From positions 310,001 to 374,000 of the forward strand of contig NZ_JPUG01000078.1 in assembly GCF_000739015.1 (NCBI RefSeq): DNA of 64,000 nucleotides. Direction: 5' to 3'. Under the pieces are notes generated by a model, which was given only the letters and a program-made list of their open reading frames with translations, was not told the DNA's origin and did not search any database. This stretch comes from Microvirga sp. BSC39. Lineage in GTDB: Bacteria > Pseudomonadota > Alphaproteobacteria > Rhizobiales > Beijerinckiaceae. Numbering within the stretch: position 1 is the first letter of the stretch; each line of letters opens with the position of its first letter. Shown here in pieces: positions 35,439 to 44,593 of the stretch. The translations under genes were made by a program, and so were the position numbers.

Positions 35439-36730
35439 TGACGGTGAACGTGCGCCCGATCGCTGCTCTCGGAATGATTCTGCTGTTTGCGGCGGATAGC
35501 GCCGCGAATGAGAGCAGCCGCCCTGCCGATGCAGCGGCTGAACCTGCCGTCGAGCAGAAGGCTAAGCCATTAGCGACTCCCAGTCCTCTGCAGATGGTGC
35601 GCACGCTGCATCTCATGCAGGATCAGATCGCAACGGGTTCGACGGAGGCTCATCTCGGGCAGCGTGGCTTATTGGCTGTCCTGGACATGCGCTTCATGGA
35701 ACTGGCACCCGAGGTCTGGCAAAGCGGCAAGAATGTTCATGCCGCCGTGTCCTTTGTTTTGAGCGGCGGAAATCCCAGCCTCCTTCGGAAGCTTTTGGAG
35801 CTTGGCTCCTCCGTTGTCACCGAGAATGACCGGCCTCTCGTCGAAGGCGCCCTTGCCTATGTGGAGGGGAGGGAGGAGACCGCCTACAACGCACTCGTGT
35901 CCCTGGACCCGCGCACCTTTCCACCCACCATGAGCGCGCAATTGGCACTGGTCCAGTCGGCACTGGTTGTCCGGAAGGATCCCGCGAAATCCGATGAGCT
36001 CCTCGACTTCGTGCGGCTCCAGGCTCCTGGCACGCTTTTCGAAGAGGCTGCGCTGCGTCGACAGGTGTTCGTCGCGAGCCAGACCGGGCATGTCGAGAAA
36101 TTTCAATCTCTTGCAACGGATTATCTGAGACGCTTCCGGCATTCGATCTATGCCGGTAACTTCCGGCAGCGTCTTGCTTCGGCATCAACCCGCATCGACT
36201 TCGGTCAAGACAAGTCCCGCTTCGAAGGCTTTGTCACGATGATGCAGGAGCTGGAGCCGGAGGCAAGGCGGGACCTCTACCTTCTTGCCGCCCGCGCCTC
36301 CGTCGAACAAGGGTTCACGAAATCCGCCCGCCTGCTGTCGGAGGAAGCGCAGAAACTGGTGGAGGGCGATAAAGTGAGCGCCTCACGCGCGAAGCTCTAT
36401 CGTGCGGCCTCCATGATTACGTCGCATGTGGACATCAAAGCCGCTGCCGAGGAACTCCGCCAGATCGACCGGTTGCTTCTCCCGGCCACTGATGTGAATC
36501 TGCTGGAGGCCGCTATTGCAATGGCAGGGCACATTCAGACGATGCCGGGCACGCCTGTCGCCCTGGCTGACAAGGCAAAGCCTTTGCTCACCAAGGCTGC
36601 CACCGAGAAGGCGGCGGGCGCAAGCACCCAAGCGCAAGGGCTGGAACAGCTTCAGGCCTTATCCAAGGCCCGTGACGCCCTGAGCCGCGTCGACAAGCTC
36701 ATCAAGAATCAGGCGTCCGTAAGTCAATGA
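35438..36730 (+). CDS. motC: Periplasmic motility protein MotC
   Basis: 430 residues with a signal peptide (about 1-24). The mature protein is almost entirely helical and Leu/Ala-rich (LRKLLELGSSVV, GRIDF-like turn at STRIDFGQDKSRF, LYLLAARASVEQGFTKSARLL), in keeping with MotC of Sinorhizobium, which acts on the stator through MotB. MotC stability depends on the chaperone MotE, also present here. The ATG overlaps the motB stop by one base (TAATG), and its own stop overlaps fliK (ATGA). Confidence 0.9.
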   Translation: MTVNVRPIAALGMILLFAADSAANESSRPADAAAEPAVEQKAKPLATPSPLQMVRTLHLMQDQIATGSTEAHLGQRGLLAVLDMRFMELAPEVWQSGKNVHAAVSFVLSGGNPSLLRKLLELGSSVVTENDRPLVEGALAYVEGREETAYNALVSLDPRTFPPTMSAQLALVQSALVVRKDPAKSDELLDFVRLQAPGTLFEEAALRRQVFVASQTGHVEKFQSLATDYLRRFRHSIYAGNFRQRLASASTRIDFGQDKSRFEGFVTMMQELEPEARRDLYLLAARASVEQGFTKSARLLSEEAQKLVEGDKVSASRAKLYRAASMITSHVDIKAAAEELRQIDRLLLPATDVNLLEAAIAMAGHIQTMPGTPVALADKAKPLLTKAATEKAAGASTQAQGLEQLQALSKARDALSRVDKLIKNQASVSQ

Positions 36731-38100
36731 ACCGTCTCGACATCATGCCTCAGACACCATCCCGCCTTGCGGATGCGACGCAGACATCGCGCAGTCCTTC
36801 CTCCGCGGCCGATGCTCAGCAGGGCGGCAAAGGCTCCGGAACGGCGGGGTTCGACACGCTGCTCGAAGGATTCTCGCGGGAGCAGGGCCGGGAAGGGGTG
36901 AGCCTCCTTCAGGATGACACTCCGTCGAGCCTGACCGAACAGGCCCCGGAGGCCCCTGCCATCGATACGACGGCGTTGCAGGCTCTGCTCTCGGCTACTG
37001 CGCCGGACGGATCCGCGGCGGGGCCGGTCGCTCCCCCGGTGGGAAGTCAGGCCTATTCCGTTCTTGAGACTCTTCTGCCCCGAATGCTGCCTCAGATGAG
37101 TCGAGGCGGCCAGTCCGATCCTGAAACACGTAACGGTGCTTCTTCGATGCTGCCGCTGCTGACCTCGGACGCGACGGCCGACAGCATCCTGAGCCCTGCC
37201 ATCGGGCCGAAGCTATCCCTCTCCGTTCAGAACCAGGAAACCCATTTCCGGCCTGTCGTCGAGGGGTTCGAAACAGCGCTTCAAGAGACGTCGGCAGCTG
37301 AATCGACCGTCCTTTCGACCGAAGCTCTTCCCGACGATCTCGGTGTCAAAAAGAGCACTGAAGCCGCAGCGAAGCAGCCTCATTTTAATCTGCAGCAAAG
37401 ATCGGGCGACGAGCGGGTCACTCCTGACGCCGAGACGACCAGTTTCCGTCAGCGGGATGAGGAGAAGAGCTTCGACAGGATTTCTCTTGGCCGCATGGCT
37501 GATCGCGCTGAGGTGCAGAAGCAAACTGCTCCGGGACTACAGAAAGCAGAGGGCGGTTCACTGCCGGCCGGAACGCTTCACCAGATGGCCAGAGCGATTC
37601 TGGATGATGTGTCGGAAGCCTCCGGCTCTCACCAGCCCGCTCTCCAGGGTGATGGCGTGCACCGTGTCGCCGTGGCCCGCGCCTCGGGGGGAGTTCTGAG
37701 GGTTCTCAGCCTGCAGCTCAATCCGGTGGAGCTGGGGCTTGTGACGATCAAGATGCGTCTCTCCGGCGATAGCCTGGAGATGGAGCTTCAAGTCGAGAAA
37801 CAGGAAACGGCTGATCTCCTCAGAAACGATGCCGAGAAACTCTCCAGCCTGCTGAGAACCTCCGGGTACCGGCCCGACGTGATCAATATCCAGACTGCTG
37901 AGTCAGCCAGCCATGACCGAAATTCATTCCAGCGTCCGCAGTCGGGGATGCAAGACCAAAATTTTCAAGGCAATGCAGACAGCCAGAACCATTCTTCCAA
38001 ACATCATGGCCAGTATGGACAGGACGAGGCTGAACTCCGCAATGAGCCCAAGCAGAATAGGATTGCTGACAGCAGCAGCTCTGGCGGGATCTACCTGTAG
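36727..38100 (+). CDS. fliK: Hook-length control protein FliK (MotD type)
   Basis: 457 residues. A long, low-complexity N-terminal two-thirds rich in Ser, Gln, Pro and Ala serves as molecular ruler. The conserved C-terminal domain (about 285-385) contains LRVLSLQLNPVELGLVTIKM, LEMELQVEKQETADLL and LLRTSGYRPDVINIQ. The rhizobial gene in this place was first named motD and is now regarded as FliK. Secreted through the export gate, it stops hook growth by acting on FlhB. The 3' end overlaps the start of the transglycosylase gene. Confidence 0.9.
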   Translation: MNRLDIMPQTPSRLADATQTSRSPSSAADAQQGGKGSGTAGFDTLLEGFSREQGREGVSLLQDDTPSSLTEQAPEAPAIDTTALQALLSATAPDGSAAGPVAPPVGSQAYSVLETLLPRMLPQMSRGGQSDPETRNGASSMLPLLTSDATADSILSPAIGPKLSLSVQNQETHFRPVVEGFETALQETSAAESTVLSTEALPDDLGVKKSTEAAAKQPHFNLQQRSGDERVTPDAETTSFRQRDEEKSFDRISLGRMADRAEVQKQTAPGLQKAEGGSLPAGTLHQMARAILDDVSEASGSHQPALQGDGVHRVAVARASGGVLRVLSLQLNPVELGLVTIKMRLSGDSLEMELQVEKQETADLLRNDAEKLSSLLRTSGYRPDVINIQTAESASHDRNSFQRPQSGMQDQNFQGNADSQNHSSKHHGQYGQDEAELRNEPKQNRIADSSSSGGIYL

Positions 38101-38668
38101 CGCCATTCACGTGACATCGGCCGTCGCCCAGGCTCCGTCTGGGTTGTGCGAGCGGGAGATGATGCGGGCCTCTGCCTTGTATGGCGTTCCCCTGGGAATG
38201 CTGTACTCCGTGGGTCTCACCGAGACCGGGAGGCGCGGAAGCCTGCAGCCCTACGCCATGAATGTCGAAGGCAAGGCGGTCTTCTCGAACAGCGCGGTCG
38301 AAGCGATGCAGAAGTTCGAGCAGGCGAGCCGATCCGGCGCAAGGCTGATCGACATGGGCTGCATGCAGATCAATCACCTGTACCATCGTGAAAAGTTCCC
38401 GACCCTGGAGAGCATGCTGAACCCGCGTATGAACGTGGAATACGCTGCACGCTTTCTCAAGGAGCTGAAGGCACGCCATGAAACGTGGACCATGGCGGTC
38501 GCGCGCTATCACGCCGGGCCCAACAACGATCCGGCGCAGAAGCGCTATGTCTGCCGCGTCATCGCCAACATGGTTGCAACCGATTTCGGCGCCTGGACCC
38601 CTGGCGCGCGCTCGTTCTGCGCAGATGCTCCTGGTCTCAAGGCAGGACAGACGGCTGCGGCAGACTAG
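38042..38668 (+). CDS. Periplasmic lytic transglycosylase (flagellar type)
   Basis: 208 residues from ATG at 38042, giving a clear signal peptide (SPSRIGLLTAAALAGS... to AVAQA); longer in-frame starts at 37913-38015 lie deeper in fliK. SLT-domain features are the catalytic-type Glu61 in VGLTETG, MGCMQINHLYH, NPRMNVEYAARFLKEL and VARYHAGPNN. Because FlgJ in this cluster is only a rod-binding domain, this enzyme probably opens the peptidoglycan for the growing rod, as SltF does in Rhodobacter. Last gene of the fliF unit. Confidence 0.88.
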   Translation: MSPSRIGLLTAAALAGSTCSAIHVTSAVAQAPSGLCEREMMRASALYGVPLGMLYSVGLTETGRRGSLQPYAMNVEGKAVFSNSAVEAMQKFEQASRSGARLIDMGCMQINHLYHREKFPTLESMLNPRMNVEYAARFLKELKARHETWTMAVARYHAGPNNDPAQKRYVCRVIANMVATDFGAWTPGARSFCADAPGLKAGQTAAAD

Positions 38669-38713
38669 AGAATTCCCACTAGATTATGGATCTCCCGACG
38701 ATGACGCCCTGTC

Positions 38714-39412
38714 CTAGCGCGTCATTGTCAGTGCAGCCCCGGAGCCGTTCAGCGTACCCGAGAGAGCCGCTTCGGCGCCTGATAGGCGGGCGACGACCTG
38801 TCCGCGGGAGAACAGAATGACCTGATTGTCACGGATGCTCCATCCGTTGATGGTCTTCAGAGCATCGCTGGAGCAGCCTTGGGCAGTGGCTTTGTACAGA
38901 TCGAGCGACGGAACGCTCGAGAGCTGAACGCGGCACGAGGCGGAGCCGACGCTGGCTTTCCACATCCCTGCAAAGGAAGACGGGCGCTGAGGTGGCGTGA
39001 AGACCCCAGGGGCGCTGGCTTGGACATCGGCGCTCGTCTCGCGTTGCGCAGAGGCGAGGCGTTGAGGAACAACCGCGGGCAGAGGCTCCGGGTCTGAGCC
39101 CGGATCAAGCGCTAACCGGTCCGGAAGAGGCCCAGGAGGCAGTTCCGGCTCCAGATGGATTTCATAGTGTTTTCGGACAGCGGGGAAAGGAGCTTCCTTG
39201 GCATGGATCTGGTCATGACGCGGCTGAACGGTCACCCCATATGCGGAGGCAACTGGCTGCCCACCCCAAGGAGCAGAATATGCAGGGTAGCTCCTCGGCG
39301 TGGAGGCGGGGCCCCACGGCCCCTGGCTGTACAGGCTTCCCGGCGAATTGCAGGCTGAGACCGTGCCTGCGGCCATGAGCATGGCAGCCTTGATAAGTGA
39401 TTTACGATTCAT
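38714..39412 (-). CDS. Lipoprotein with AprI/Inh-like protease-inhibitor domain
   Basis: 232 residues from ATG at 39410-39412. Lipobox VSAC at about residues 18-21; the first 120 residues after it are Pro/Ser-rich. The C-terminal 90 residues have the Inh-like pattern FAGMWKASVGSASCRVQLSS, then GCSSDALKTINGWSI and QVILFSRGQVVARL, with two cysteines able to pair. Such domains inhibit secreted metalloproteases or serve as cell-envelope beta-barrels. The gene is convergent with the transglycosylase and follows the flhB unit on the same strand. A flagellar role is unproven. Confidence 0.75.
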   Translation of the reverse strand: MNRKSLIKAAMLMAAGTVSACNSPGSLYSQGPWGPASTPRSYPAYSAPWGGQPVASAYGVTVQPRHDQIHAKEAPFPAVRKHYEIHLEPELPPGPLPDRLALDPGSDPEPLPAVVPQRLASAQRETSADVQASAPGVFTPPQRPSSFAGMWKASVGSASCRVQLSSVPSLDLYKATAQGCSSDALKTINGWSIRDNQVILFSRGQVVARLSGAEAALSGTLNGSGAALTMTR

Positions 39413-39438
39413 GAAGGTAAGCCGCCAGCACTCAACCG

Positions 39439-39942
39439 TCAATGCCGGGCAGCTTCGGCGAGGCAATAGGGGGGCTGGAAACGGGGAGGAAGGGGCCTCA
39501 GGCGAGCGGAGGACACCATGCGCGCGAAAGAGGACAGGTTGAATTCGGACCGCTTGAACGCTGGGTCGAGCAGGACCCTGCTGATCTTCACTCCGATGTA
39601 ATAGTCACCGAAGATGAGCTGGAAGAAAACGGTCACCGCGTCGTGCACGAATTCCATATCCAGGACGACACAGGAATGATCGTCCCGGCCCGTTCTGACA
39701 TGAGCGACGTGGCCGTATGACAGCGTCTCGCCCTTAAAGAACAGCTCGGCGGATGAGGTCATCATCTCGTCCATGTTCCCGTGAAGCTGATTATCGGCAT
39801 AGAACCTGATGATATCGGCATCGGCGAGACAGAAATCGGCGATAACATCCTTGATATTACAAGCGAGTACCTCTTCGAAAGCATGAATATCCAGATGCTC
39901 GCTTGAGGAAGCCACCATGCCTACGGTGCGAAGGCTTCTCAT
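39439..39942 (-). CDS. Uncharacterised 167-aa protein coupled to flhB
   Basis: 167 residues. The start overlaps the flhB stop as ATGA, good evidence that it is translated. No signal peptide or membrane segment. The middle contains LFFKGETLSYGHVAHVRTGRD and a hydrophobic stretch FVHDAVTVFFQLIFGDYYIGVKIS; the end is Arg/Pro-rich. I recognise no family. Its place as last gene of the motA-fliM-fliN-fliG-flhB unit suggests an accessory part of the C ring or export apparatus, or a regulator of it; this is positional inference only. Confidence 0.65.
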   Translation of the reverse strand: MRSLRTVGMVASSSEHLDIHAFEEVLACNIKDVIADFCLADADIIRFYADNQLHGNMDEMMTSSAELFFKGETLSYGHVAHVRTGRDDHSCVVLDMEFVHDAVTVFFQLIFGDYYIGVKISRVLLDPAFKRSEFNLSSFARMVSSARLRPLPPRFQPPYCLAEAARH

Positions 39943-41003
39943 TTCGACCTCGTGAGAATGTAGAACAGGATCTGTGCGACAGCTTTGTAGAAGTCAGGCG
40001 GAATCATTCGATCCACTTCAACATGATTGTACATGGATCTTGCCAGAGGCTTGTCTTCGATAACGGGGACGCCGCTCTTCTCTGCGATCTCGCGGATCTT
40101 GAGCGCGATGAGGTCCTGGCCCTTGGCGACGACGATCGGTGCACTCGCCTCGCTGCGCTCGTAACGCAGGGCAATCGCGTAGTGGGTCGGATTCGCGATG
40201 ACGAAAGTAGCCTTCGGCACGGCAGCCAGCATCCGCTTGCGGCTTCGATCCTGGGCCAGGGAGCGCATGCGCGCCTTGACCATGGGATCGCCTTCCATCT
40301 GCTTGTATTCCTCTTTCACTTCCTGCTTCGTCATCATCAGGTCGCTGCGCCACTTGAAGCGGGCCCAGAGCAGATCGGCGGCGACAAGAACGATTGTGGC
40401 GATCGCGATGGCGGAGACAAGGCGCATCGCCATGGTCAACATCAGCTCCGGAAGAAGGGACGGATCACTGAACATGGCATTCAAGACCTTATATTGCTCC
40501 GATCTCAGGAGCAGGATGCTGACCAGTGTCATCGTTCCGAACTTGAACAACGACTTCAAGAATTCCACCAAACCCTGCCGGCCGAAGATGCGCTTCCAGC
40601 CGCCCATGGGCGAGACCCTGTTCCATTGCGGCCTGATTCTTTCGGACACAACGGACGGAACGTTCTGAAGAATCGAAGCGGAGAGGCTGCATGCGGCCAG
40701 GATGACAATGACCGGAATCAGGCATTGTCCGACCTCGATGGCAACTGCCTGAACCAGGGACGCCGCGTCGGCACCCGTCTCGAGGCGGAAATCCTCCGGC
40801 CGGTTGATGAACAGCGACAACTTCTCCGTCAGCGTCCTGGTGTTGCTTCGTACCGCAAAGGCCAGGCCGATGAGGATGCCCACGATCGAGGCGAACAGAG
40901 GAGCTTCCTTGGAGAAGGGAATGTTCCCCTTCTCCACGGCGTCGCGAACCTTCTTTTCGGAAGGTGCTTCTGTCTTGCTGTCCTTGTCATCCGTATCAGA
41001 CAT
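39939..41003 (-). CDS. flhB: Flagellar export gate protein FlhB
   Basis: 354 residues: charged N-terminus (DTDDKDSKTEAPSEKKVRDA), four membrane helices, then the cytoplasmic domain with the self-cleaving motif NPTH followed by YAIALRY. FlhB switches substrate specificity from rod/hook to filament proteins after the signal from FliK. It is the fifth flagellar gene after motA on the minus strand, 17 bases after fliG. Confidence 0.96.
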   Translation of the reverse strand: MSDTDDKDSKTEAPSEKKVRDAVEKGNIPFSKEAPLFASIVGILIGLAFAVRSNTRTLTEKLSLFINRPEDFRLETGADAASLVQAVAIEVGQCLIPVIVILAACSLSASILQNVPSVVSERIRPQWNRVSPMGGWKRIFGRQGLVEFLKSLFKFGTMTLVSILLLRSEQYKVLNAMFSDPSLLPELMLTMAMRLVSAIAIATIVLVAADLLWARFKWRSDLMMTKQEVKEEYKQMEGDPMVKARMRSLAQDRSRKRMLAAVPKATFVIANPTHYAIALRYERSEASAPIVVAKGQDLIALKIREIAEKSGVPVIEDKPLARSMYNHVEVDRMIPPDFYKAVAQILFYILTRSK

Positions 41004-41020
41004 GGGCTGAAGCCGATCGG

Positions 41021-42049
41021 TTAGAAGTAGGCTTCATCCTCGGTCTCTGAATTGATGACGATCTCTCCGCGACCGGCCATTTCGAGCGCGAGGTCCGTAA
41101 TGGTCCGGCGGGCTTCCGCGATATCGCGATGCGACGAGGGTTCCTTGCTGTTCAGCTCGTGCTCGATCATGCGGCGGACGCGCGAGGAGAGAGCCGACAG
41201 AACAACCTTACGGAATTCGTCGTTCGTACCCTTGAGCGCGAGGACGACGCGATCCGGCGGCACCTGGTCGAACAGGGTTGTGCGATCCTTCGGCGTCAGC
41301 TTCACGATATCGTCGAAGGTGAAGAGTAGCCCTCTGAGGATCTCGGCCGACTTCGGGCGCACGGTTGAGAGATTGGTCAGGACGTCTTCCATGTGATCGC
41401 GTTCCATCTTGTTGATGATGTCGGCGATCTTGGCGTGGGTGTCCGCACCGGCGTTCTTCGAGAAGTTCGCCATGAAGTCCTCATGGAGCGTCTTCTCGAT
41501 ATTCTTCATGGTCTCGTCTACAATGGGCTTCATGCTGAGCATGCGACGCATGAGGTTGTTCCGAAGCGGCTGAGGAAGTTGGGTCATCACCTTTGCGGCG
41601 CAGGACGGCTTGACCTTGGAGAGGATCAGCGCCGCCGTCTGTGGGTGCTCCTTCATCAGGTAGGAAGCGATAGCGCTCTCGGACACCGTCGAGATCCGCT
41701 CCCAGATGCTCCTGTTGGCGTTCCCGACCACCTCGCTCATGATGCTGGCGATCTGCTCCGGGCTCAGGATGCCGGTCAGCAGCTGCTCGATGTGGGAGGC
41801 GCCTCCGATGAGGTCCGCTCCGTCCGTGAAGTTGGAGGCGAATTCCTCCACCAATTGCTCGATCTGCGTAGGCGAGACGGGACCCAGCTGAGCAGCCGAC
41901 TTCGTGACGAGGCGGATCTCCTCCTCGCTGAAATGCTTGAGGACCCTACTGGCAGCAGGCTTCCCCATCGCAAAGAGCAGTGTTGCGACGCGCTCAGGTC
42001 CTTTGAGGACCTTGGAGCCATTCGCCTTCATGGGAACTGGTGCGACCAT
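41021..42049 (-). CDS. fliG: Motor switch protein FliG
   Basis: 342 residues with the three FliG domains: N-terminal (binds FliF), middle with EHPQTAALILSKVKPSCAAKVM, and C-terminal torque helix region with DIVKLTPKDRTTLFDQVPPDRVVLALKG and RVRRMIEHEL (pieces). The charged residues that meet MotA are in the C-terminal part. It lies 14 bases after fliN; the rhizobial order fliM-fliN-fliG is kept. Confidence 0.96.
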   Translation of the reverse strand: MVAPVPMKANGSKVLKGPERVATLLFAMGKPAASRVLKHFSEEEIRLVTKSAAQLGPVSPTQIEQLVEEFASNFTDGADLIGGASHIEQLLTGILSPEQIASIMSEVVGNANRSIWERISTVSESAIASYLMKEHPQTAALILSKVKPSCAAKVMTQLPQPLRNNLMRRMLSMKPIVDETMKNIEKTLHEDFMANFSKNAGADTHAKIADIINKMERDHMEDVLTNLSTVRPKSAEILRGLLFTFDDIVKLTPKDRTTLFDQVPPDRVVLALKGTNDEFRKVVLSALSSRVRRMIEHELNSKEPSSHRDIAEARRTITDLALEMAGRGEIVINSETEDEAYF

Positions 42050-42063
42050 GCGGAAACGCCACT

Positions 42064-42420
42064 TCAGCCGTTAAGATCGTTGCTCGGAGGGCCGACGATC
42101 TCGGTGAGCGAGATCCCGAAGCGGGAATTGTCGTCTTCGACAACCACCACCTCGCCGCGGGCGATGATTCTGCCGTTGACGACGACGTCGACAGGTTCGC
42201 CTACGCGGTGATCGAGCGGAACGATGGCACCCCTGCCGAGCTTCATCAGGTTGGCGACAGGCATCGTCGCGGAGCCGAGAACCACCTGGATCGTAACCGG
42301 AATGCGCAGGATGGAATCCAGGTTTCTGCCGCCGCCGAGCTTGTCGTCCTGCGAGGAGATGGCGCTCTCCTGCTGCCAGACGGCTTTGTCTTGAGGCTTG
42401 CTATCGAAGGGATTTGTCAT
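42064..42420 (-). CDS. fliN: Motor switch protein FliN
   Basis: 118 residues. A variable, Gln/Asp-rich N-terminal 35 residues is followed by the SpoA-type domain: LRIPVTIQVVLGSATMPVANL, LGRGAIVPLDHRVGEPVDVVV and GRIIARGEVVVVEDDNSRFGI (pieces). FliN forms the lower C ring with FliM and docks the FliH-FliI export complex. Eleven bases separate it from the preceding small gene. Confidence 0.96.
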   Translation of the reverse strand: MTNPFDSKPQDKAVWQQESAISSQDDKLGGGRNLDSILRIPVTIQVVLGSATMPVANLMKLGRGAIVPLDHRVGEPVDVVVNGRIIARGEVVVVEDDNSRFGISLTEIVGPPSNDLNG

Positions 42421-42431
42421 GGAATTCGACC

Positions 42432-42743
42432 TTACGAATTAAGAGAATTGGAACGCGGCTGGGTCTGCCGACCTGCCTCTCGGGTGAGGGTCTCCAGCTG
42501 CGCCGCGACCGCCTTGGCCTCCTCGATTCGCGCGCCGAGCATGGCGAGCGTCTCCTTGCCCTCGGCTCCGAAGCTCATGACGGCCGTCTGAGCGCCCTTG
42601 AGGGCTTCCCCTGTCCTGTCGAAGATCTGTTGATACTCGGCGTGATATCGGTCGAGTTTCCTGAGCTTCACGTACATGACAGCAACCATGATGCTGGTCG
42701 TCACGAGAGCCAAGAAGAGGATGATGTTAGCGAGGGAGGACAT
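42432..42743 (-). CDS. Small membrane-anchored coiled-coil protein between fliM and fliN
   Basis: 103 residues from ATG at 42741-42743 (MSSLANI), with AAGGAA upstream; a TTG two codons earlier is less likely. One N-terminal membrane helix (about 4-25), then a charged helix with heptad-like spacing (LRKLDRYHAEYQQIFDRTGEAL and IEEAKAVAAQLETLTREA). It overlaps the 3' end of fliM by 17 bases, so it is part of the switch operon. I know no experimentally established function. A membrane-tethered factor near the C ring or stator is plausible from context. Confidence 0.75.
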   Translation of the reverse strand: MSSLANIILFLALVTTSIMVAVMYVKLRKLDRYHAEYQQIFDRTGEALKGAQTAVMSFGAEGKETLAMLGARIEEAKAVAAQLETLTREAGRQTQPRSNSLNS

Positions 42744-43656
42744 CGTCAAGGAATTCCTTTTCTTGGTCGATGTGTTCGTCGACCTTGAGGACGTAGGTGC
42801 CTTCGGACTGACCGATATTGCACCAGAACAGGCCTTGGTGGTTGCCTTCGAGCTTGACGCGGCTGCGCGGCGTCGCCTGCAACTCGATGACGTCGCCCAC
42901 CTTCAGGTCTGCGATCTCGCCCAGGGAGAGGAAGCGCTCTTCGAGCACCGCTTTCAGCGTCACTTCCGTCTTCTTCACCTCGGTTGCGATCTGCTTCATC
43001 CAGCGCGGATCCCGGCCGGATGATTCGCTGGAGACCACGCGGGAGAGGACCTTGCGCATCGGGTTCAAGACCGATTGCGGAATGACCACGAACATCTCGC
43101 CGCCGCGGTTGAGCGCCTGCAGCAGGAACTTGGCAGCAACAGCCTGATTGTTCCGGCGCCCGATGACCGCGAAGTCCATGCGGGTTTCGATGCGCTCGAG
43201 CTTGAACTTGGTATCGGCCACCAGTGCAAACGAGGCCTGCAGCGCCTTGGCAACCTGCTCGAACAAGGTCTGGGCCATCCGCAGCTCGATGGTGGAGAAG
43301 CCGCGAGCCTCCTCGACGGGCGCCTCCGAACCGTCGGAGCCGAAGAGCACCTCCACCATCGTGTAGATGAAGTCGCGATCGAACCCGATCAGGATATGGC
43401 TGTCCCACTCGGGCGCGTGAAAGATGCCGGCGACCGCGTTGGCCTCGTACATCTCCAGGATTTCGCTGACTCGCCCGCTCTCGAGGCCGCTGAGCGAGTA
43501 GTACATGGGCGAGGCTGCCATGTGGCGCAGATGCTCGGCGCAACTCGTGGTCATGCGGTCGAAGATGACATGGAGCATCGGAAGGCGGTCGAGCGAGAGG
43601 CCCGCCGAATCCAGCAGCATATCGCGAATGTCGTTGGCGCTTTGTGTGCCGCTCAT
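42727..43656 (-). CDS. fliM: Motor switch protein FliM
   Basis: 309 residues. The middle CheC-like domain (about 45-215) contains EILEMYEANAVAGIFHAPEW and FVVIPQSVLNPM. The C-terminal SpoA domain includes KTEVTLKAVLEERFLSLGEIADLKVGDVI and LEGNHQGLFWCNIGQSEG (pieces). The N-terminal CheY-binding helix is less like the enterobacterial LSQDEIDALL, as in other rhizobia. FliM is the target of CheY-P in the C ring. Three bases separate it from the motA stop. Confidence 0.94.
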   Translation of the reverse strand: MSGTQSANDIRDMLLDSAGLSLDRLPMLHVIFDRMTTSCAEHLRHMAASPMYYSLSGLESGRVSEILEMYEANAVAGIFHAPEWDSHILIGFDRDFIYTMVEVLFGSDGSEAPVEEARGFSTIELRMAQTLFEQVAKALQASFALVADTKFKLERIETRMDFAVIGRRNNQAVAAKFLLQALNRGGEMFVVIPQSVLNPMRKVLSRVVSSESSGRDPRWMKQIATEVKKTEVTLKAVLEERFLSLGEIADLKVGDVIELQATPRSRVKLEGNHQGLFWCNIGQSEGTYVLKVDEHIDQEKEFLDDVLPR

Positions 43657-43659
43657 CGG

Positions 43660-44541
43660 TTAGGCCGCCTCTTTCAGCTCTTCGGAACGACCGCCGGTCG
43701 TGGTGGCGGCCTCGACCTCGTCGATGGTCGGGCGGTATTCCACCGAGATGCCCTTGCGGCCATGCTCGACGGCGATCTGCGGCAGAGCGCCGTTCATGTA
43801 GGCGATGAGCGCCTGCTTCACGATCACGTAGACGCGGGTCTGCTTCTCTCGCGTCGCCTTGACCTTGTTGGCGAGCGGCGACAGGAACGCATAGGAGATG
43901 AAGATGCCGACAAAGGTTCCCACGAGGGCCGAGGCGATCAGGCCCCCTAGGATCGCCGGGGACTGGTCGATGGCGCCCAGCGCCTTCACGATCCCGAGTA
44001 CGGCAGCCACGATGCCGAGTGCCGGCAGGGCTTCCGAAACGGTGTTGAGAGAATAGTACGGCTTCGTGCGATCGCGCTTGAGGGTTGAGATCTCCTCCTC
44101 CATGAGCGCTTCGATTTCATGGGGGCGGGCATTGCCGATGATGATCAGGCGGGCATAGTCGCAGATGAAGAGTGTCAGGTCCTTGTCCTTCAGGACGCTC
44201 GGGAAGGACTTGAAGATCTCCGATTCCTCCGGCTGATCGATGTGCCCCTCGACCTCGTTGCGCGGCCTGTTCTTCAGCTCGCGCATCAGGGCGTAAAGGA
44301 GACCAAGGATCGAGAGGTAGTGTTCCCGCTTTGGGACAGCACCGGAGATCGCCTCACGGGCAGCGCGCCCGGTGTCCTTCACCAGGGACATGGGATTGGC
44401 GATGATGAAGGTGCCGATCGCGATGCCGCAGATGATCACATATTCCCAAGGCTGCCAGATAACAGCCAAATGCCCGCCCATGGCGACATAGCCGCTGACG
44501 AGCGAGCCGATGGCAACTGCCAGTCCGATCAAGACGCCCAA
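43660..44541 (-). CDS. motA: Flagellar stator protein MotA
   Basis: 293 residues; the start codon read here is TTG (GVLIGLAVAIGSL follows) with AGGGGA about 12 bases upstream, since no ATG fits the conserved N-terminus. Four membrane helices. Conserved EALPALGIVAAVLGIVKALG in helix 3 with its Pro, and the large cytoplasmic loop with ALMRELKNR that meets FliG. MotA and MotB (on the other strand at 34200) form the proton channel. First gene of the minus-strand unit, divergent from flgF. Confidence 0.95.
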   Translation of the reverse strand: MGVLIGLAVAIGSLVSGYVAMGGHLAVIWQPWEYVIICGIAIGTFIIANPMSLVKDTGRAAREAISGAVPKREHYLSILGLLYALMRELKNRPRNEVEGHIDQPEESEIFKSFPSVLKDKDLTLFICDYARLIIIGNARPHEIEALMEEEISTLKRDRTKPYYSLNTVSEALPALGIVAAVLGIVKALGAIDQSPAILGGLIASALVGTFVGIFISYAFLSPLANKVKATREKQTRVYVIVKQALIAYMNGALPQIAVEHGRKGISVEYRPTIDEVEAATTTGGRSEELKEAA

Positions 44542-44593
44542 TGCCTTAGTCCCCTATCGAAATTCAACCTGTTGACGATGTCCTAATCCCGGA

